From: an uncultured Eubacterium sp.
GTDB taxonomy: Bacteria; Bacillota; Clostridia; Peptostreptococcales; Anaerovoracaceae
Assembly (NCBI GenBank): GCA_900551775.1
Contig: URXI01000133.1
Location: forward strand, 1-10,537
Reading direction: 5' to 3'
DNA length: 10,537 bases
In this document: positions 1 to 5,352 of the stretch, in pieces
Layout: each line of letters begins with the position of its first letter
How positions within the stretch are numbered: position 1 is the stretch's first letter
The notes under the pieces: generated by a model
Databases searched by the model: none
Seen by the model: only the letters and a program-made list of their open reading frames with translations
Told to the model about the DNA's origin: nothing
Made by a program: the position numbers and the translations under genes

Positions 1-236
1 GTGCCGAGACTTCCCGCCAAGGCGATGACCCCCAGCAAAATTCCTACGCTGGGCAGCAGAGAAAAGGTGGCGCTGGAAGTGATGACCCGCTTCATCTTCG
101 CCTTGTCCATTCCTATGGCAAGTCCCGCCCGATAGGCCCGCACCATGAAAATGACACATAGCACGGCGACAAAGGCGATGATGCCGCCGCAGATAAGGTA
201 GATCGGAATACTGTTTAATTGATGTAGAATGTTCAT
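1..236 (-). CDS. DUF5058-like integral membrane protein (partial, 3' end outside window)
   Basis: The first 78 residues are visible; the gene runs off the left edge. It starts MNILHQLNSIPIYLICGG, followed by a long hydrophobic segment (about residues 11-33), a basic loop with RAYRAG and MDKAKMKR (about 34-53), then a second hydrophobic segment with SLLPSVGILLGVIALAGSLG. This arrangement (short N-terminus, TM helix, AYRAGxxxGMD loop, LPSxGI helix) matches what I recall of the DUF5058 family of Firmicute membrane proteins, which are often beside peptidases or amidohydrolases; their function is not established. The start is supported by AGGAG eight bases upstream. It lies 26 bases downstream of the 68-aa gene and is probably cotranscribed with it. 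Transport is a possible role, but that is inference only. Confidence 0.6.
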   Translation of the reverse strand, partial: MNILHQLNSIPIYLICGGIIAFVAVLCVIFMVRAYRAGLAIGMDKAKMKRVITSSATFSLLPSVGILLGVIALAGSLG

Positions 237-262
237 CTCATACGCTCCTGTTCTTTTGTCCG

Positions 263-469
263 TCAATCAATTTTGTGAAACATGACCGACTGCTCTTTCA
301 TGGAGATTTTTCCAACCTCGTAGCCATAATCGGTCAGCTCTTTTTTGTAATTCAAAAAAGAGTGGTCGATGGGGATTCCCGTAATATCCTGTATCTCCGC
401 AAAGGAGAGCTTCAGGGACGGACTTCCGTTTTTCTGTACATATTCCCATAAGGCGTTAAATTTGCTCAT
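263..469 (-). CDS. Small conserved-type cytoplasmic protein, DUF7662-like
   Basis: A complete 68-aa protein of unknown function with no signal peptide or membrane segment. The pattern KFNALWEYVQ near the N-terminus, then LSFAEIQDITGIPID (about residues 21-35), then a hydrophobic and basic C-terminus (GYEVGKISMKEQSVMFHKID) resembles the small DUF7662-type domain, in which an 'LxFxEIExIxG' helix is the core signature. This is pattern recognition, not a search result. The ATG has a GGGG-type ribosome binding site (AAAGGGGAAACA). The gene ends 26 bases before the DUF5058-like start, suggesting one transcript. A possible -10 box (TATAAT) lies 58 bases upstream. The size and fold suggest a DNA-binding or adaptor function, which is speculative. 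Confidence 0.65.
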   Translation of the reverse strand: MSKFNALWEYVQKNGSPSLKLSFAEIQDITGIPIDHSFLNYKKELTDYGYEVGKISMKEQSVMFHKID

Positions 470-526
470 TGTTTCCCCTTTCTGTTATGATCTTTTATTT
501 TCTATGGTGAGCAATGCTGTAAATAC

Positions 527-553
527 ATTATAAATTCTCCCATCGAATGTAAA
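527..553 (-). promoter_or_regulatory. Possible promoter for the 68-aa / DUF5058 unit
   Basis: On the minus strand a TTTACA box (553-548) and a perfect TATAAT box (532-527) lie between the HxlR gene and the 68-aa gene. The spacer is only 15 bases, shorter than the optimal 17, so this is a moderate candidate. Confidence 0.35.
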
Positions 554-560
554 AAACATG

Positions 561-893
561 CTACTCTCTGTTCTCTTCACCCCAGACACATAGCTGGTCC
601 AAAACGCCCATCAAAGACTTCCCTCTGTCGCTCAGGCTGTATTCAACTTTTGGCGGAATCTGCGGGTACTCTTTTCTGATAATGAGCCGGTCTGCCTCAA
701 GCTCTTTTAAATTATTGCTCAGGGTTTTGTCTGTCACATTCTTCAAGTACCGTTTCAATTCGTTGAACCTGACAACCTCGAACTCCATCAAGCAGTAAAG
801 GATTACCATCTTGTGCTTGCCAGATATGAGTGACAGCGTGTAGCTGAATCCTGTATCCTGAAAATTTGCGTTCTCAATATAATTCTTTATCAT
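561..893 (-). CDS. HxlR/MarR-like winged-helix transcriptional regulator
   Basis: A 110-aa DNA-binding protein of the HxlR family, cytoplasmic and probably dimeric. The winged-helix core is visible: SLISGKHKMVILYCLM (about residues 21-36), RFNELKRYLKNVTDKTLSNNLKELEADRLI (about 42-71, helix-turn-helix and recognition helix), then the wing RKEYPQIPPKVEYSLSDRGKSL (about 73-94). The longer open frame reaching 1238 overlaps the divergent gene and is not real: the ATG at 893 has AAGGAA eight bases upstream and gives the normal family length. HxlR family members such as YodB, CatR and HypR often sense reactive electrophiles or oxidants through an N-terminal Cys; here that position is not Cys (residues NFQDTGFS), and the only cysteines are C34 and C102. 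Divergent from a flavin-reductase-like gene, which is the likely target. Confidence 0.9.
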   Translation of the reverse strand: MIKNYIENANFQDTGFSYTLSLISGKHKMVILYCLMEFEVVRFNELKRYLKNVTDKTLSNNLKELEADRLIIRKEYPQIPPKVEYSLSDRGKSLMGVLDQLCVWGEENRE

Positions 894-913
894 CTTACGC
901 TTTCCTTTATGAT

Positions 914-938
914 AGTACCTTTCTAATAAGAGGGTACT
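914..938. promoter_or_regulatory. Inverted repeat, candidate HxlR operator
   Basis: A perfect 6-bp inverted repeat AGTACC (914-919) and GGTACT (933-938) is separated by 13 bases. Its right arm touches the possible -35 region of the rightward promoter, and the whole element lies in the 5' leader of the regulator transcript. The sequence TACTTG also occurs twice as a direct repeat (935-940 and 953-958, 18 bases apart). Size and position fit an operator for a dimeric winged-helix repressor, but assignment to HxlR is inference. Confidence 0.45.
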
Positions 939-965
939 TGTATTTTTTCGTTTACTTGCTATAAT
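938..965 (+). promoter_or_regulatory. Rightward promoter for the flavin reductase gene (extended -10)
   Basis: A perfect TATAAT at 960-965 is preceded by TGC, giving an extended -10 (TGnTATAAT). A weak -35 (TTGTAT, 938-943) lies 16 bases upstream. The predicted start point is about 48 bases before the ATG at 1020. Confidence 0.65.
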
Positions 966-992
966 TATATTAAAGAACGAAAGTTCTGTCAA
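964..992 (-). promoter_or_regulatory. Leftward consensus promoter for the HxlR regulator
   Basis: On the minus strand there is a perfect TTGACA (992-987), a 17-base spacer and a perfect TATAAT (969-964), i.e. a full sigma-70/SigA consensus. Its -10 box shares two bases with the rightward -10 box (960-965), so the two polymerases compete for the same DNA. The predicted leader to the HxlR ATG is about 64 bases. Confidence 0.8.
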
Positions 993-1019
993 TCCCATAG
1001 GAGAAATGAGGTAATTACA

Positions 1020-1586
1020 ATGAGAAAGAAGCTCAATATAACAGAAGGTATTTTCCCGATGCCAGTTTTGATGGTGGCAACCTACAATGAAGACGGCAGC
1101 GTCAATGTCATGAATGCGGCATGGGGCACGATGCAGGAGCGAGGCCATGTGGCCCTTAATCTGACCGAGACCCATAAAACCGTAAAGAACATCAAAGCGA
1201 GAGGCGCGTTCACGGTGAGCGTTGCCGATGCCGCCCATGTGGTTGAAGCAGATTATTTTGGCGTTGAATCAGGCAACAGGGTTTCAAACAAATTCGAAAA
1301 CAGCGGCCTCACCGTGAGCAAATCCGAAATACTGGATGCACCGGTAATCAATGAATTCCCCCTCTGCTTAGAGTGCGAGTTTGTCGAATACCAGAACGGT
1401 GCATACGGATGCGGCGTAATCGGCAAAGTCGTCAATGTAACCGCAGATGAAAGCGTCATGGTCGATGGCAAGATCGATATGTCCCTGGTAAACGCTATCG
1501 CCTTTGACCCGTATACACACGGGTATTACAAAGTGACCGAAAGAGTCGGCGAAGCCTTCAGTGACGGTTTGCAGCTTAAAAAGTAA
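1020..1586 (+). CDS. Flavin reductase-like, FMN-binding split-barrel protein
   Basis: A 188-aa cytoplasmic protein of the flavin reductase / flavoredoxin family, which binds FMN in a split beta-barrel and transfers electrons from NAD(P)H or partner proteins. Visible hallmarks: the N-terminal strand PMPVLMVATYNEDGSVNVMNA (about residues 14-34), where 'P..V..V.t...dG..Nv..aaw' is the family core; LNLTETHKTVKNIKARGAFTVSV (about 47-69, the 'R.T..Ni...g.F.Vn' motif); then DYFG...SGNRVSNKFENSGLT (about 79-99) and a C-terminal barrel with ECEF..Y and GKV. The ATG at 1020 has GAGGT seven bases upstream. It is the only plus-strand gene, divergent from the HxlR gene and followed by its own terminator. 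The substrate is not identifiable; a general redox-stress or quinone/flavin role fits the regulator pairing. Confidence 0.9.
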   Translation: MRKKLNITEGIFPMPVLMVATYNEDGSVNVMNAAWGTMQERGHVALNLTETHKTVKNIKARGAFTVSVADAAHVVEADYFGVESGNRVSNKFENSGLTVSKSEILDAPVINEFPLCLECEFVEYQNGAYGCGVIGKVVNVTADESVMVDGKIDMSLVNAIAFDPYTHGYYKVTERVGEAFSDGLQLKK

Positions 1587-1603
1587 TATTGATACGCCGT
1601 GCA

Positions 1604-1632
1604 GGGTCTCTCAGAAATGAGGGACCTCTTTT
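1604..1632 (+). terminator. Rho-independent terminator of the flavin reductase gene
   Basis: A stem of about 10 bp (GGGTCTCTCA, 1604-1613, with TGAGGGACCT, 1618-1627, two G-T pairs) with a GAAA loop is followed by CTTTT. It lies 18 bases after the reductase stop and separates it from the convergent DUF3788 gene. Confidence 0.85.
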
Positions 1633-1645
1633 GATTCTATTGCTT

Positions 1646-2059
1646 TTACTTCCGGTTTGGCTTTCTTTTGATGGCCAGCAATTGCAGAAAATCGTCAAAC
1701 ATGGCCGTATCCAACGGCTCAAACATGACCCATTTCCCATCGTGATAGGTCTTGGCTTCGTCATAGATTCTTTGCACTTCTTCTGAAAGACTTTCTCTGG
1801 CTGCCTCCACCTTTGCTCTCTCGTCTTTTCCAAAGATGATCATAAACCCTACGCAGCCCTCTCTGGCATACAGTGCACACAGGGTTTTGCCGCCTCTGCG
1901 GTATTTGTACTCGTAGGTCCACGCCTTGCCGCCGCTGTTCCAAAGGCATTCCATGTCATATTTTTCTTCAATGGCGGCGCATAACTTCTGCCATACGTCA
2001 TATAGATTTTCTCCGACCAATGCCGTCATTTCCTCTGTACCAGGTATTTTATCAAGCAT
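1646..2059 (-). CDS. DUF3788 family protein
   Basis: A 137-aa soluble protein of unknown function. It fits the DUF3788 pattern: the N-terminal helix LVGENLYDVWQKLCAAIEEKYD (about residues 14-35), a short WNSGGKAWTYEYKYRRGGKTLCALY block (about 40-64), the hydrophobic strand GCVGFMIIFGKDERAK (about 68-83), a charged helix, then YHDGKWVMFEP (about 105-115) and a final hydrophobic helix. These blocks (W..gGk.WtyEykyrrggktLc.ly, GkdEr.kve, YHDGkWl.) are those I associate with the family. AAAGGAG sits eight bases upstream of the ATG. It is the last gene of the minus-strand cluster and starts 28 bases after the LspA-like stop. The fold suggests small-molecule or DNA binding, but no biochemical role is known to me. 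Confidence 0.85.
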   Translation of the reverse strand: MLDKIPGTEEMTALVGENLYDVWQKLCAAIEEKYDMECLWNSGGKAWTYEYKYRRGGKTLCALYAREGCVGFMIIFGKDERAKVEAARESLSEEVQRIYDEAKTYHDGKWVMFEPLDTAMFDDFLQLLAIKRKPNRK

Positions 2060-2087
2060 CCTGAACGCTCCTTTCTCAACTGAGACG

Positions 2088-2564
2088 CTAAACTCTGAAC
2101 CCGTGACAGCAAAAGGACACGTACTCCTTCACGGATATCTCTTTGCTGTGTGCAAGTCCGATGATAACAAATAAGACTTCTGAGGCGGTAAGATAACAAT
2201 CCTTCAAATCAAAGATAAAAAGATCCTTTATCTGCAGATAATCCAGGCTTCCTCCCCAAAACAGTTTGTCGATCAAGCTGCACAGACAGCCTGCAATTCC
2301 ACAAACCATGATCACATTTACCGAAAACCCCGTCTGCTTTCTCTTTGATTTATACAGCAAATATCCCGACAGAAAAACGAAGAGAAGAATCATATTCAGT
2401 ATGATGGTTACGAAGGGGTTTGCAAAAATATCTATATAATTTCCAGCCCACGACAGTTTCGTATTTAACTGCGGGTGAAACCCTAATAGAGATTTTATGA
2501 TGTTGAACTCGTCCTGCATAAAAGCAGATGAAATCACCATCTTGGTCATCTGATCTGCCGCCAT
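2088..2564 (-). CDS. Divergent signal peptidase II (LspA)-like membrane protein; true start probably further upstream
   Basis: Resembles lipoprotein signal peptidase II, the integral membrane aspartyl protease that cleaves prolipoproteins. Counting from the ATG at 2564: AADQMTK (residues 2-8) matches the conserved 'aaDqltK' box; QLNTKLSWAG (32-41) matches the 'rNtGaawG' box; CSLIDKLFWGGSLDY (95-109) matches 'GNliDRl..g.vvDf' with Asp99 and Asp108; FDLKD (118-122) matches 'FNiAD' with Asp122. The likely catalytic aspartates (108 and 122) are kept with LspA-like spacing, but two conserved Asn are changed (to Ser96 and Asp119). There are hydrophobic segments at about 49-70 and 82-98 and one near 128-138. 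The ATG at 2564 has no ribosome binding site and would cut the first TM helix. The frame continues upstream (IKNFKPFFIPVLCL) to an ATC at 2606, seven bases after a perfect AGGAGG. It could be a paralogue, a relic or a genuine non-AUG start. Confidence 0.65.
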   Translation of the reverse strand: MAADQMTKMVISSAFMQDEFNIIKSLLGFHPQLNTKLSWAGNYIDIFANPFVTIILNMILLFVFLSGYLLYKSKRKQTGFSVNVIMVCGIAGCLCSLIDKLFWGGSLDYLQIKDLFIFDLKDCYLTASEVLFVIIGLAHSKEISVKEYVSFCCHGFRV

Positions 2565-2605
2565 CAGACATAAGACGGGGATAAAAAAGGGCTTGAAATT
2601 TTTGA

Positions 2606-2619
2606 TATCAACACCTCCT
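2606..2619 (-). promoter_or_regulatory. Strong ribosome binding site ahead of a non-canonical ATC codon
   Basis: AGGAGG at 2619-2614, then seven bases, then ATC at 2606-2604 in frame with the LspA-like protein. The next codons encode KNFKPFFIPVLCL, completing the first hydrophobic helix. No ATG, GTG or TTG exists in this frame between here and 2564. A TTG at 2611 is out of frame and only two bases from the Shine-Dalgarno sequence. Confidence 0.6.
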
Positions 2620-2641
2620 GATTTAAAATAACACAGACCTG

Positions 2642-3118
2642 TCAGTATAGCTGTTTCACCATGATGTATTCTTCGTCATTTTCATCGACGATCAGAAATC
2701 CGAGTCGCCGATACAGCCTGACCGCGTCATTGACGCGTTGAACGGAAAGAGAAACGCCTCCGTATCCCTTCTCTTTTAACAGGGACAGCATCGCCTCCAT
2801 CAAAGCGGTTCCGATTCCAAGTCCCCGATAGGGCTTGTAAAGGGAAATGGCAAGGGACGGCGTTTCCTCATCAACATGCCCGTAGTCGTTCATGATCCGC
2901 ACCCAGACGGCTCCGACAACTTCCCCGTTTACCTCTGCGGCTAAGGCGTAGTCGGCGCATCCCGTTCCAAAATGTTCCACATAAATCTGCAATTCGGGAT
3001 GATCAATGATGGATCTAGGCGGCGCTTCTACCCCTTGAGGAATGTATATGGCTTCATACAAGAAATACTCCAGCAAAGGGTATTCCGATTCTTTCATTTT
3101 TCTTATGATGTAATTCAT
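2642..3118 (-). CDS. GNAT family N-acetyltransferase
   Basis: A 158-aa acetyl-CoA-dependent acyltransferase, cytoplasmic. Motif A with the acetyl-CoA pyrophosphate loop is YRGLGIGTALMEAMLSLLKEKG (about residues 97-118; the R-G-x-G-I/x-G core is intact), preceded by the strand LAISLYKPY (about 89-97). Motif B is seen in VSLSVQRVNDAVRLYRRLGF (about 121-140), with the 'N..A..lY.r.GF' signature. The N-terminus (IIRKMKESEYPLLEYFLYEAIYIP) is the typical first strand and helix. The substrate cannot be told. Its ATG overlaps the upstream methyltransferase stop by four bases (ATGA), showing translational coupling. It is followed by the LspA-like gene, whose Shine-Dalgarno site lies in the short gap. 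Confidence 0.92.
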   Translation of the reverse strand: MNYIIRKMKESEYPLLEYFLYEAIYIPQGVEAPPRSIIDHPELQIYVEHFGTGCADYALAAEVNGEVVGAVWVRIMNDYGHVDEETPSLAISLYKPYRGLGIGTALMEAMLSLLKEKGYGGVSLSVQRVNDAVRLYRRLGFLIVDENDEEYIMVKQLY

Positions 3119-3546
3119 TTTTCTCCTTCAAACTCTGTCATGAGAATACTGTCTTTCAAACCTAACGCCTCTGTTTTTTGACTGAAATAAGGTTCCACCA
3201 TGTAAATCCTCCCGCCATCTTTCAAAACCCTCATGCTCTCATCTGCAAACCCCTGGGGATTTTCAAAATGATGGAAAGCACAGGATACCGTGATCACATC
3301 CTTGCTCTCATCCTCAAATTCCAGCGGAAAGCAGGACTGTGCAGCAAAGACAAGCTGCGGGCATCTTCTCCTTGCCTCCCCAATCAGATTCTCCGATATG
3401 TCGATTCCAAAGGCTTCCACCTTGGCCTTTTTAGAAAGCGCTTCTAGCAGCGACCCGTTGCCGCAGGCCACGTCCAGGATGACCTCTCTATCCCTTAACT
3501 CTGCCCTCTTGATAATCTCCATTACCCACCTGTCCCCATAATACAA
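3115..3546 (-). CDS. Class I SAM-dependent methyltransferase, start uncertain
   Basis: A Rossmann-fold methyltransferase of the Methyltransf_11/UbiE-like type. Counting from the TTG at 3546: motif I VILDVACGNGSLLEAL (22-37), acidic end of strand two GIDIS (47-51), motif II region DVITVSCAFHHFENP (83-97), and motif III LKDGGRIYMVEPYF (108-121). The product is short for the family (143 aa from the TTG), and the substrate is unknown. The TTG has no ribosome binding site; an ATG at residue 9 (3522) is the next option. The frame stays open upstream and reads like protein (ERENWKKLRRPSDKAGQAEY, then VASVNHA, 3627-3547), but it holds no ATG, GTG or TTG back to the end of the previous gene. The true N-terminus may use a rare start or be damaged. 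The stop overlaps the GNAT start by four bases. Confidence 0.8.
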   Translation of the reverse strand: MYYGDRWVMEIIKRAELRDREVILDVACGNGSLLEALSKKAKVEAFGIDISENLIGEARRRCPQLVFAAQSCFPLEFEDESKDVITVSCAFHHFENPQGFADESMRVLKDGGRIYMVEPYFSQKTEALGLKDSILMTEFEGEK

Positions 3547-3665
3547 GGCATGATTGACAGACGCTACATATTCCGCCTGCCCTGCTTTATCCGAAGGTCT
3601 TCTTAATTTTTTCCAGTTCTCCCTCTCAACTACTATTTTTCTATTTGATATATGAAAAGTTACTC

Positions 3666-4250
3666 TTATTCTGAATAGATCCGCTTTCCAAATTCATAAG
3701 CCTTTGACAGGTAATCTGTCTGATCTATCTGCGGCTTTCCGTTGGTATCACCGCATCCGCCGGCAAGCAACATCCCTTTGTCACAGAATCCGATGTAATT
3801 TATAATGGTAAATTTGTAATAGGACGCCGCCTGCTCATAGGTCCAAAAATTGTCGTCCGCCGACGTCATCAAAAGCGCCGCATCCTTAACGGGATATCTT
3901 TCATATCGTCCGTACGGCGGATTGTCATCTTCTTCTGCGATGCAGTAAAATCTCTCTATAAAAGCTTTCAGCTTAGATGAAATCGTCCAAAAGAGTAACG
4001 GAGATGCAAATACGATCAGATCTGCCTCTTTGATTTTGGGAACCAGATCATTGAAGCCGTCTTTTTGCACGCACGGTTTTCCATAGCGGCAGGCATTACA
4101 GCCCGTACATCCCTTCACTTCCACCTTGTTCAAAGAGATTTTTTCGACTTGATGTCCCGCTGCTGAGGCTCCCTTGATAAACGCATCTGCCAATTGCTCT
4201 GTATTACCATTCGGTCTGCCGCCGCCGATCACGACCAGTATTTTTTTCAC
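3666..4250 (-). CDS. Iron-sulfur flavoprotein-like NAD(P)H-dependent FMN reductase
   Basis: A flavodoxin-fold reductase of 194 aa starting MKKILVVIGGGRPNGNT, in which GGGRPNGNT is the FMN phosphate-binding loop. A compact cysteine motif C-x2-C-x2-C-x5-C (GCTGCNACRYGKPC, about residues 47-60) matches the 4Fe-4S motif of the archaeal/clostridial Isf family (CX2CX2CX4-7C). It is followed by ADLIVFASPLLFWTISSKLKAFIERFY (about 77-103), the usual 'P.yw..ms..lK.fiDR' segment. GTG at 4250 was chosen over ATG at 4256: the Shine-Dalgarno AGGGAGG (4264-4258) is seven bases from the GTG but only one base from the ATG, and MKKILV is the standard family N-terminus. It acts in cytoplasmic electron transfer, perhaps redox defence; partners are unknown. 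First gene of the leftward cluster, after a terminator. Confidence 0.88.
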   Translation of the reverse strand: MKKILVVIGGGRPNGNTEQLADAFIKGASAAGHQVEKISLNKVEVKGCTGCNACRYGKPCVQKDGFNDLVPKIKEADLIVFASPLLFWTISSKLKAFIERFYCIAEEDDNPPYGRYERYPVKDAALLMTSADDNFWTYEQAASYYKFTIINYIGFCDKGMLLAGGCGDTNGKPQIDQTDYLSKAYEFGKRIYSE

Positions 4251-4257
4251 GTTCATT

Positions 4258-4264
4258 CCTCCCT
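4258..4264 (-). promoter_or_regulatory. Ribosome binding site that selects the GTG start of the flavoprotein
   Basis: AGGGAGG on the minus strand, seven bases from GTG at 4250 and only one base from the alternative ATG at 4256, favouring initiation at GTG. Confidence 0.7.
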
Positions 4265-4359
4265 GAATTCAACTGCTCCAACTGTTTCTTAAGATCATTT
4301 TATCAGATAATTCCTCTCTCCGCCACACATTCTCAAAGGCAGTCGTCAAATTTCACATC

Positions 4360-4404
4360 AAAAAAGCTGTAAATCTCCGTCCTTTGGACAAAGGCTTACA
4401 GCTT
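4360..4404 (-). terminator. Rho-independent terminator of the kbl/FAH operon
   Basis: On the minus strand the arms AAGCTGTAA (4404-4396) and TTTACAGCTT (4373-4364) form a strong outer stem. An inner CCTTTG/CAAAGG palindrome (4381-4394) can extend the structure. A run of six T (4365-4360) follows. It lies about 30 bases after the FAH-family stop and insulates the flavoprotein gene from the operon. Confidence 0.85.
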
Positions 4405-4433
4405 AGACGCTTTTCCGCAAAGTCAGTCAGAAT

Positions 4434-5327
4434 TTATACCACGTAGTTGGTCAGTCTTCCTATCTTGGGAATTTCCACTGTGACAGCGTCGCCTGGCTTC
4501 ATGAACTTTGGCTCCTTCATGCCCAGGGCAACTCCTGACGGGGTTCCTGTGGCGATGATATCTCCCGGTTCCAGCGTCGTGCCGGCAGAAAGGTCTGCAA
4601 TAATGCCCGGAATATCATTGAGAAACAGCGCCGTGTTGGAATGCTGCCGTTCTTCCCCGTTCACAGAACTGATGACATCCACTTTGACGGGAAAGGGTAT
4701 TTCGTCCTTGGTCACAATGACCGGTCCCATGGCTGTGAAGGTATCAAGCCCCTTGCCTCGAGACCACTGCTGATGATCCCGCTGCAAAGTGCGAGCCGAG
4801 ATATCGTTGAAGACAGAGTAACCGAAGATCACATCCTCTGCCTCTGCACGGGTTACATCCTTGCACTTCTTGCCGATGATTACAGCAAGCTCCACCTCAT
4901 AATCCAGCTCTTCATCCAAATCCATACGGCTTACGATATCTGCCTCCGGTCCGATGATCTCTACCGCCCGTTTTGAAAAATAGATGGACTTTGGCGGTTT
5001 CTGAAAATTCTCATCTCCCAGCCACCGTTTCGTCTCTTCCAGATGTTCTTTGTAATTGACGCCCACGCAGAGGATGTCATGAATCGGTCTGGTAATGGGA
5101 GCCAGCAGCTGCACTTCTGATAAGGAAATCCCTTCCTCGTCAGCATCGCCGTCCAGCGCTTCCCTGACTGCATCGAGATCCGCATCAGAAACATCCTCGA
5201 TAAACTCTATCATGGTTTTGCTGCTCGTGCCTGGCAGAATCTTTGACAGTTCCAACACCTTCGCCCCATCCTCTGTCAATACGCCAAGGAACGTCTTCTC
5301 CTCATATCGATATGTAAGAAATCTCAT
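4434..5327 (-). CDS. Fumarylacetoacetate hydrolase (FAH) family protein
   Basis: A 297-aa metal-dependent enzyme of the FAH superfamily (acylpyruvate/fumarylacetoacetate hydrolases, HHD isomerases, oxaloacetate decarboxylases). An N-terminal domain (1-75) precedes the catalytic core: ILCVGVNYKEHLEET (about 85-99, catalytic His95 region), LDYEVELAVIIGKKCKDVT (141-159, metal ligands Glu144 and Glu146), FGYSVFNDISARTLQ (168-182, metal ligand Asp175), RGKGLDTFTAMGPVIVT (190-206), then LEPGDIIATGTPSGVALG (about 252-269). Length and motif order are complete, so it should be active. Exact specificity cannot be read from sequence. AAAGGAG precedes the ATG by seven bases. It is the third gene of the operon, 25 bases after the cysteine-containing protein, and is followed by a terminator. 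C-C cleavage or decarboxylation of a beta-keto compound would fit beside Kbl (inference). Confidence 0.93.
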   Translation of the reverse strand: MRFLTYRYEEKTFLGVLTEDGAKVLELSKILPGTSSKTMIEFIEDVSDADLDAVREALDGDADEEGISLSEVQLLAPITRPIHDILCVGVNYKEHLEETKRWLGDENFQKPPKSIYFSKRAVEIIGPEADIVSRMDLDEELDYEVELAVIIGKKCKDVTRAEAEDVIFGYSVFNDISARTLQRDHQQWSRGKGLDTFTAMGPVIVTKDEIPFPVKVDVISSVNGEERQHSNTALFLNDIPGIIADLSAGTTLEPGDIIATGTPSGVALGMKEPKFMKPGDAVTVEIPKIGRLTNYVV

Positions 5328-5352
5328 ACTTCTGCTCCTTTCTCGTCATGCA

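Noticed and set aside
894..1238. N-terminal extension of the HxlR frame to 225 aa
   Set aside because: It overlaps the divergent flavin reductase gene and its promoters, has no family similarity, and the ATG at 893 has a good ribosome binding site and gives the standard length.
1873..2174. Open frames on the plus strand opposite DUF3788
   Set aside because: Low-complexity Ser/Arg/Pro-rich translations without ribosome binding sites, antisense to a well-supported gene.
2599..2611. TTG at 2611 as start of the LspA-like gene via a frameshift at the A5 run
   Set aside because: The TTG is only two bases from the Shine-Dalgarno and needs an extra A to reach the correct frame; the in-frame ATC at ideal spacing is the simpler reading, though an indel cannot be excluded without reads.
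4265..4359. Promoter for the iron-sulfur flavoprotein gene
   Set aside because: Weak TAAAAT-like and TTGACG-like boxes are present on the minus strand but their spacing does not fit a standard promoter.
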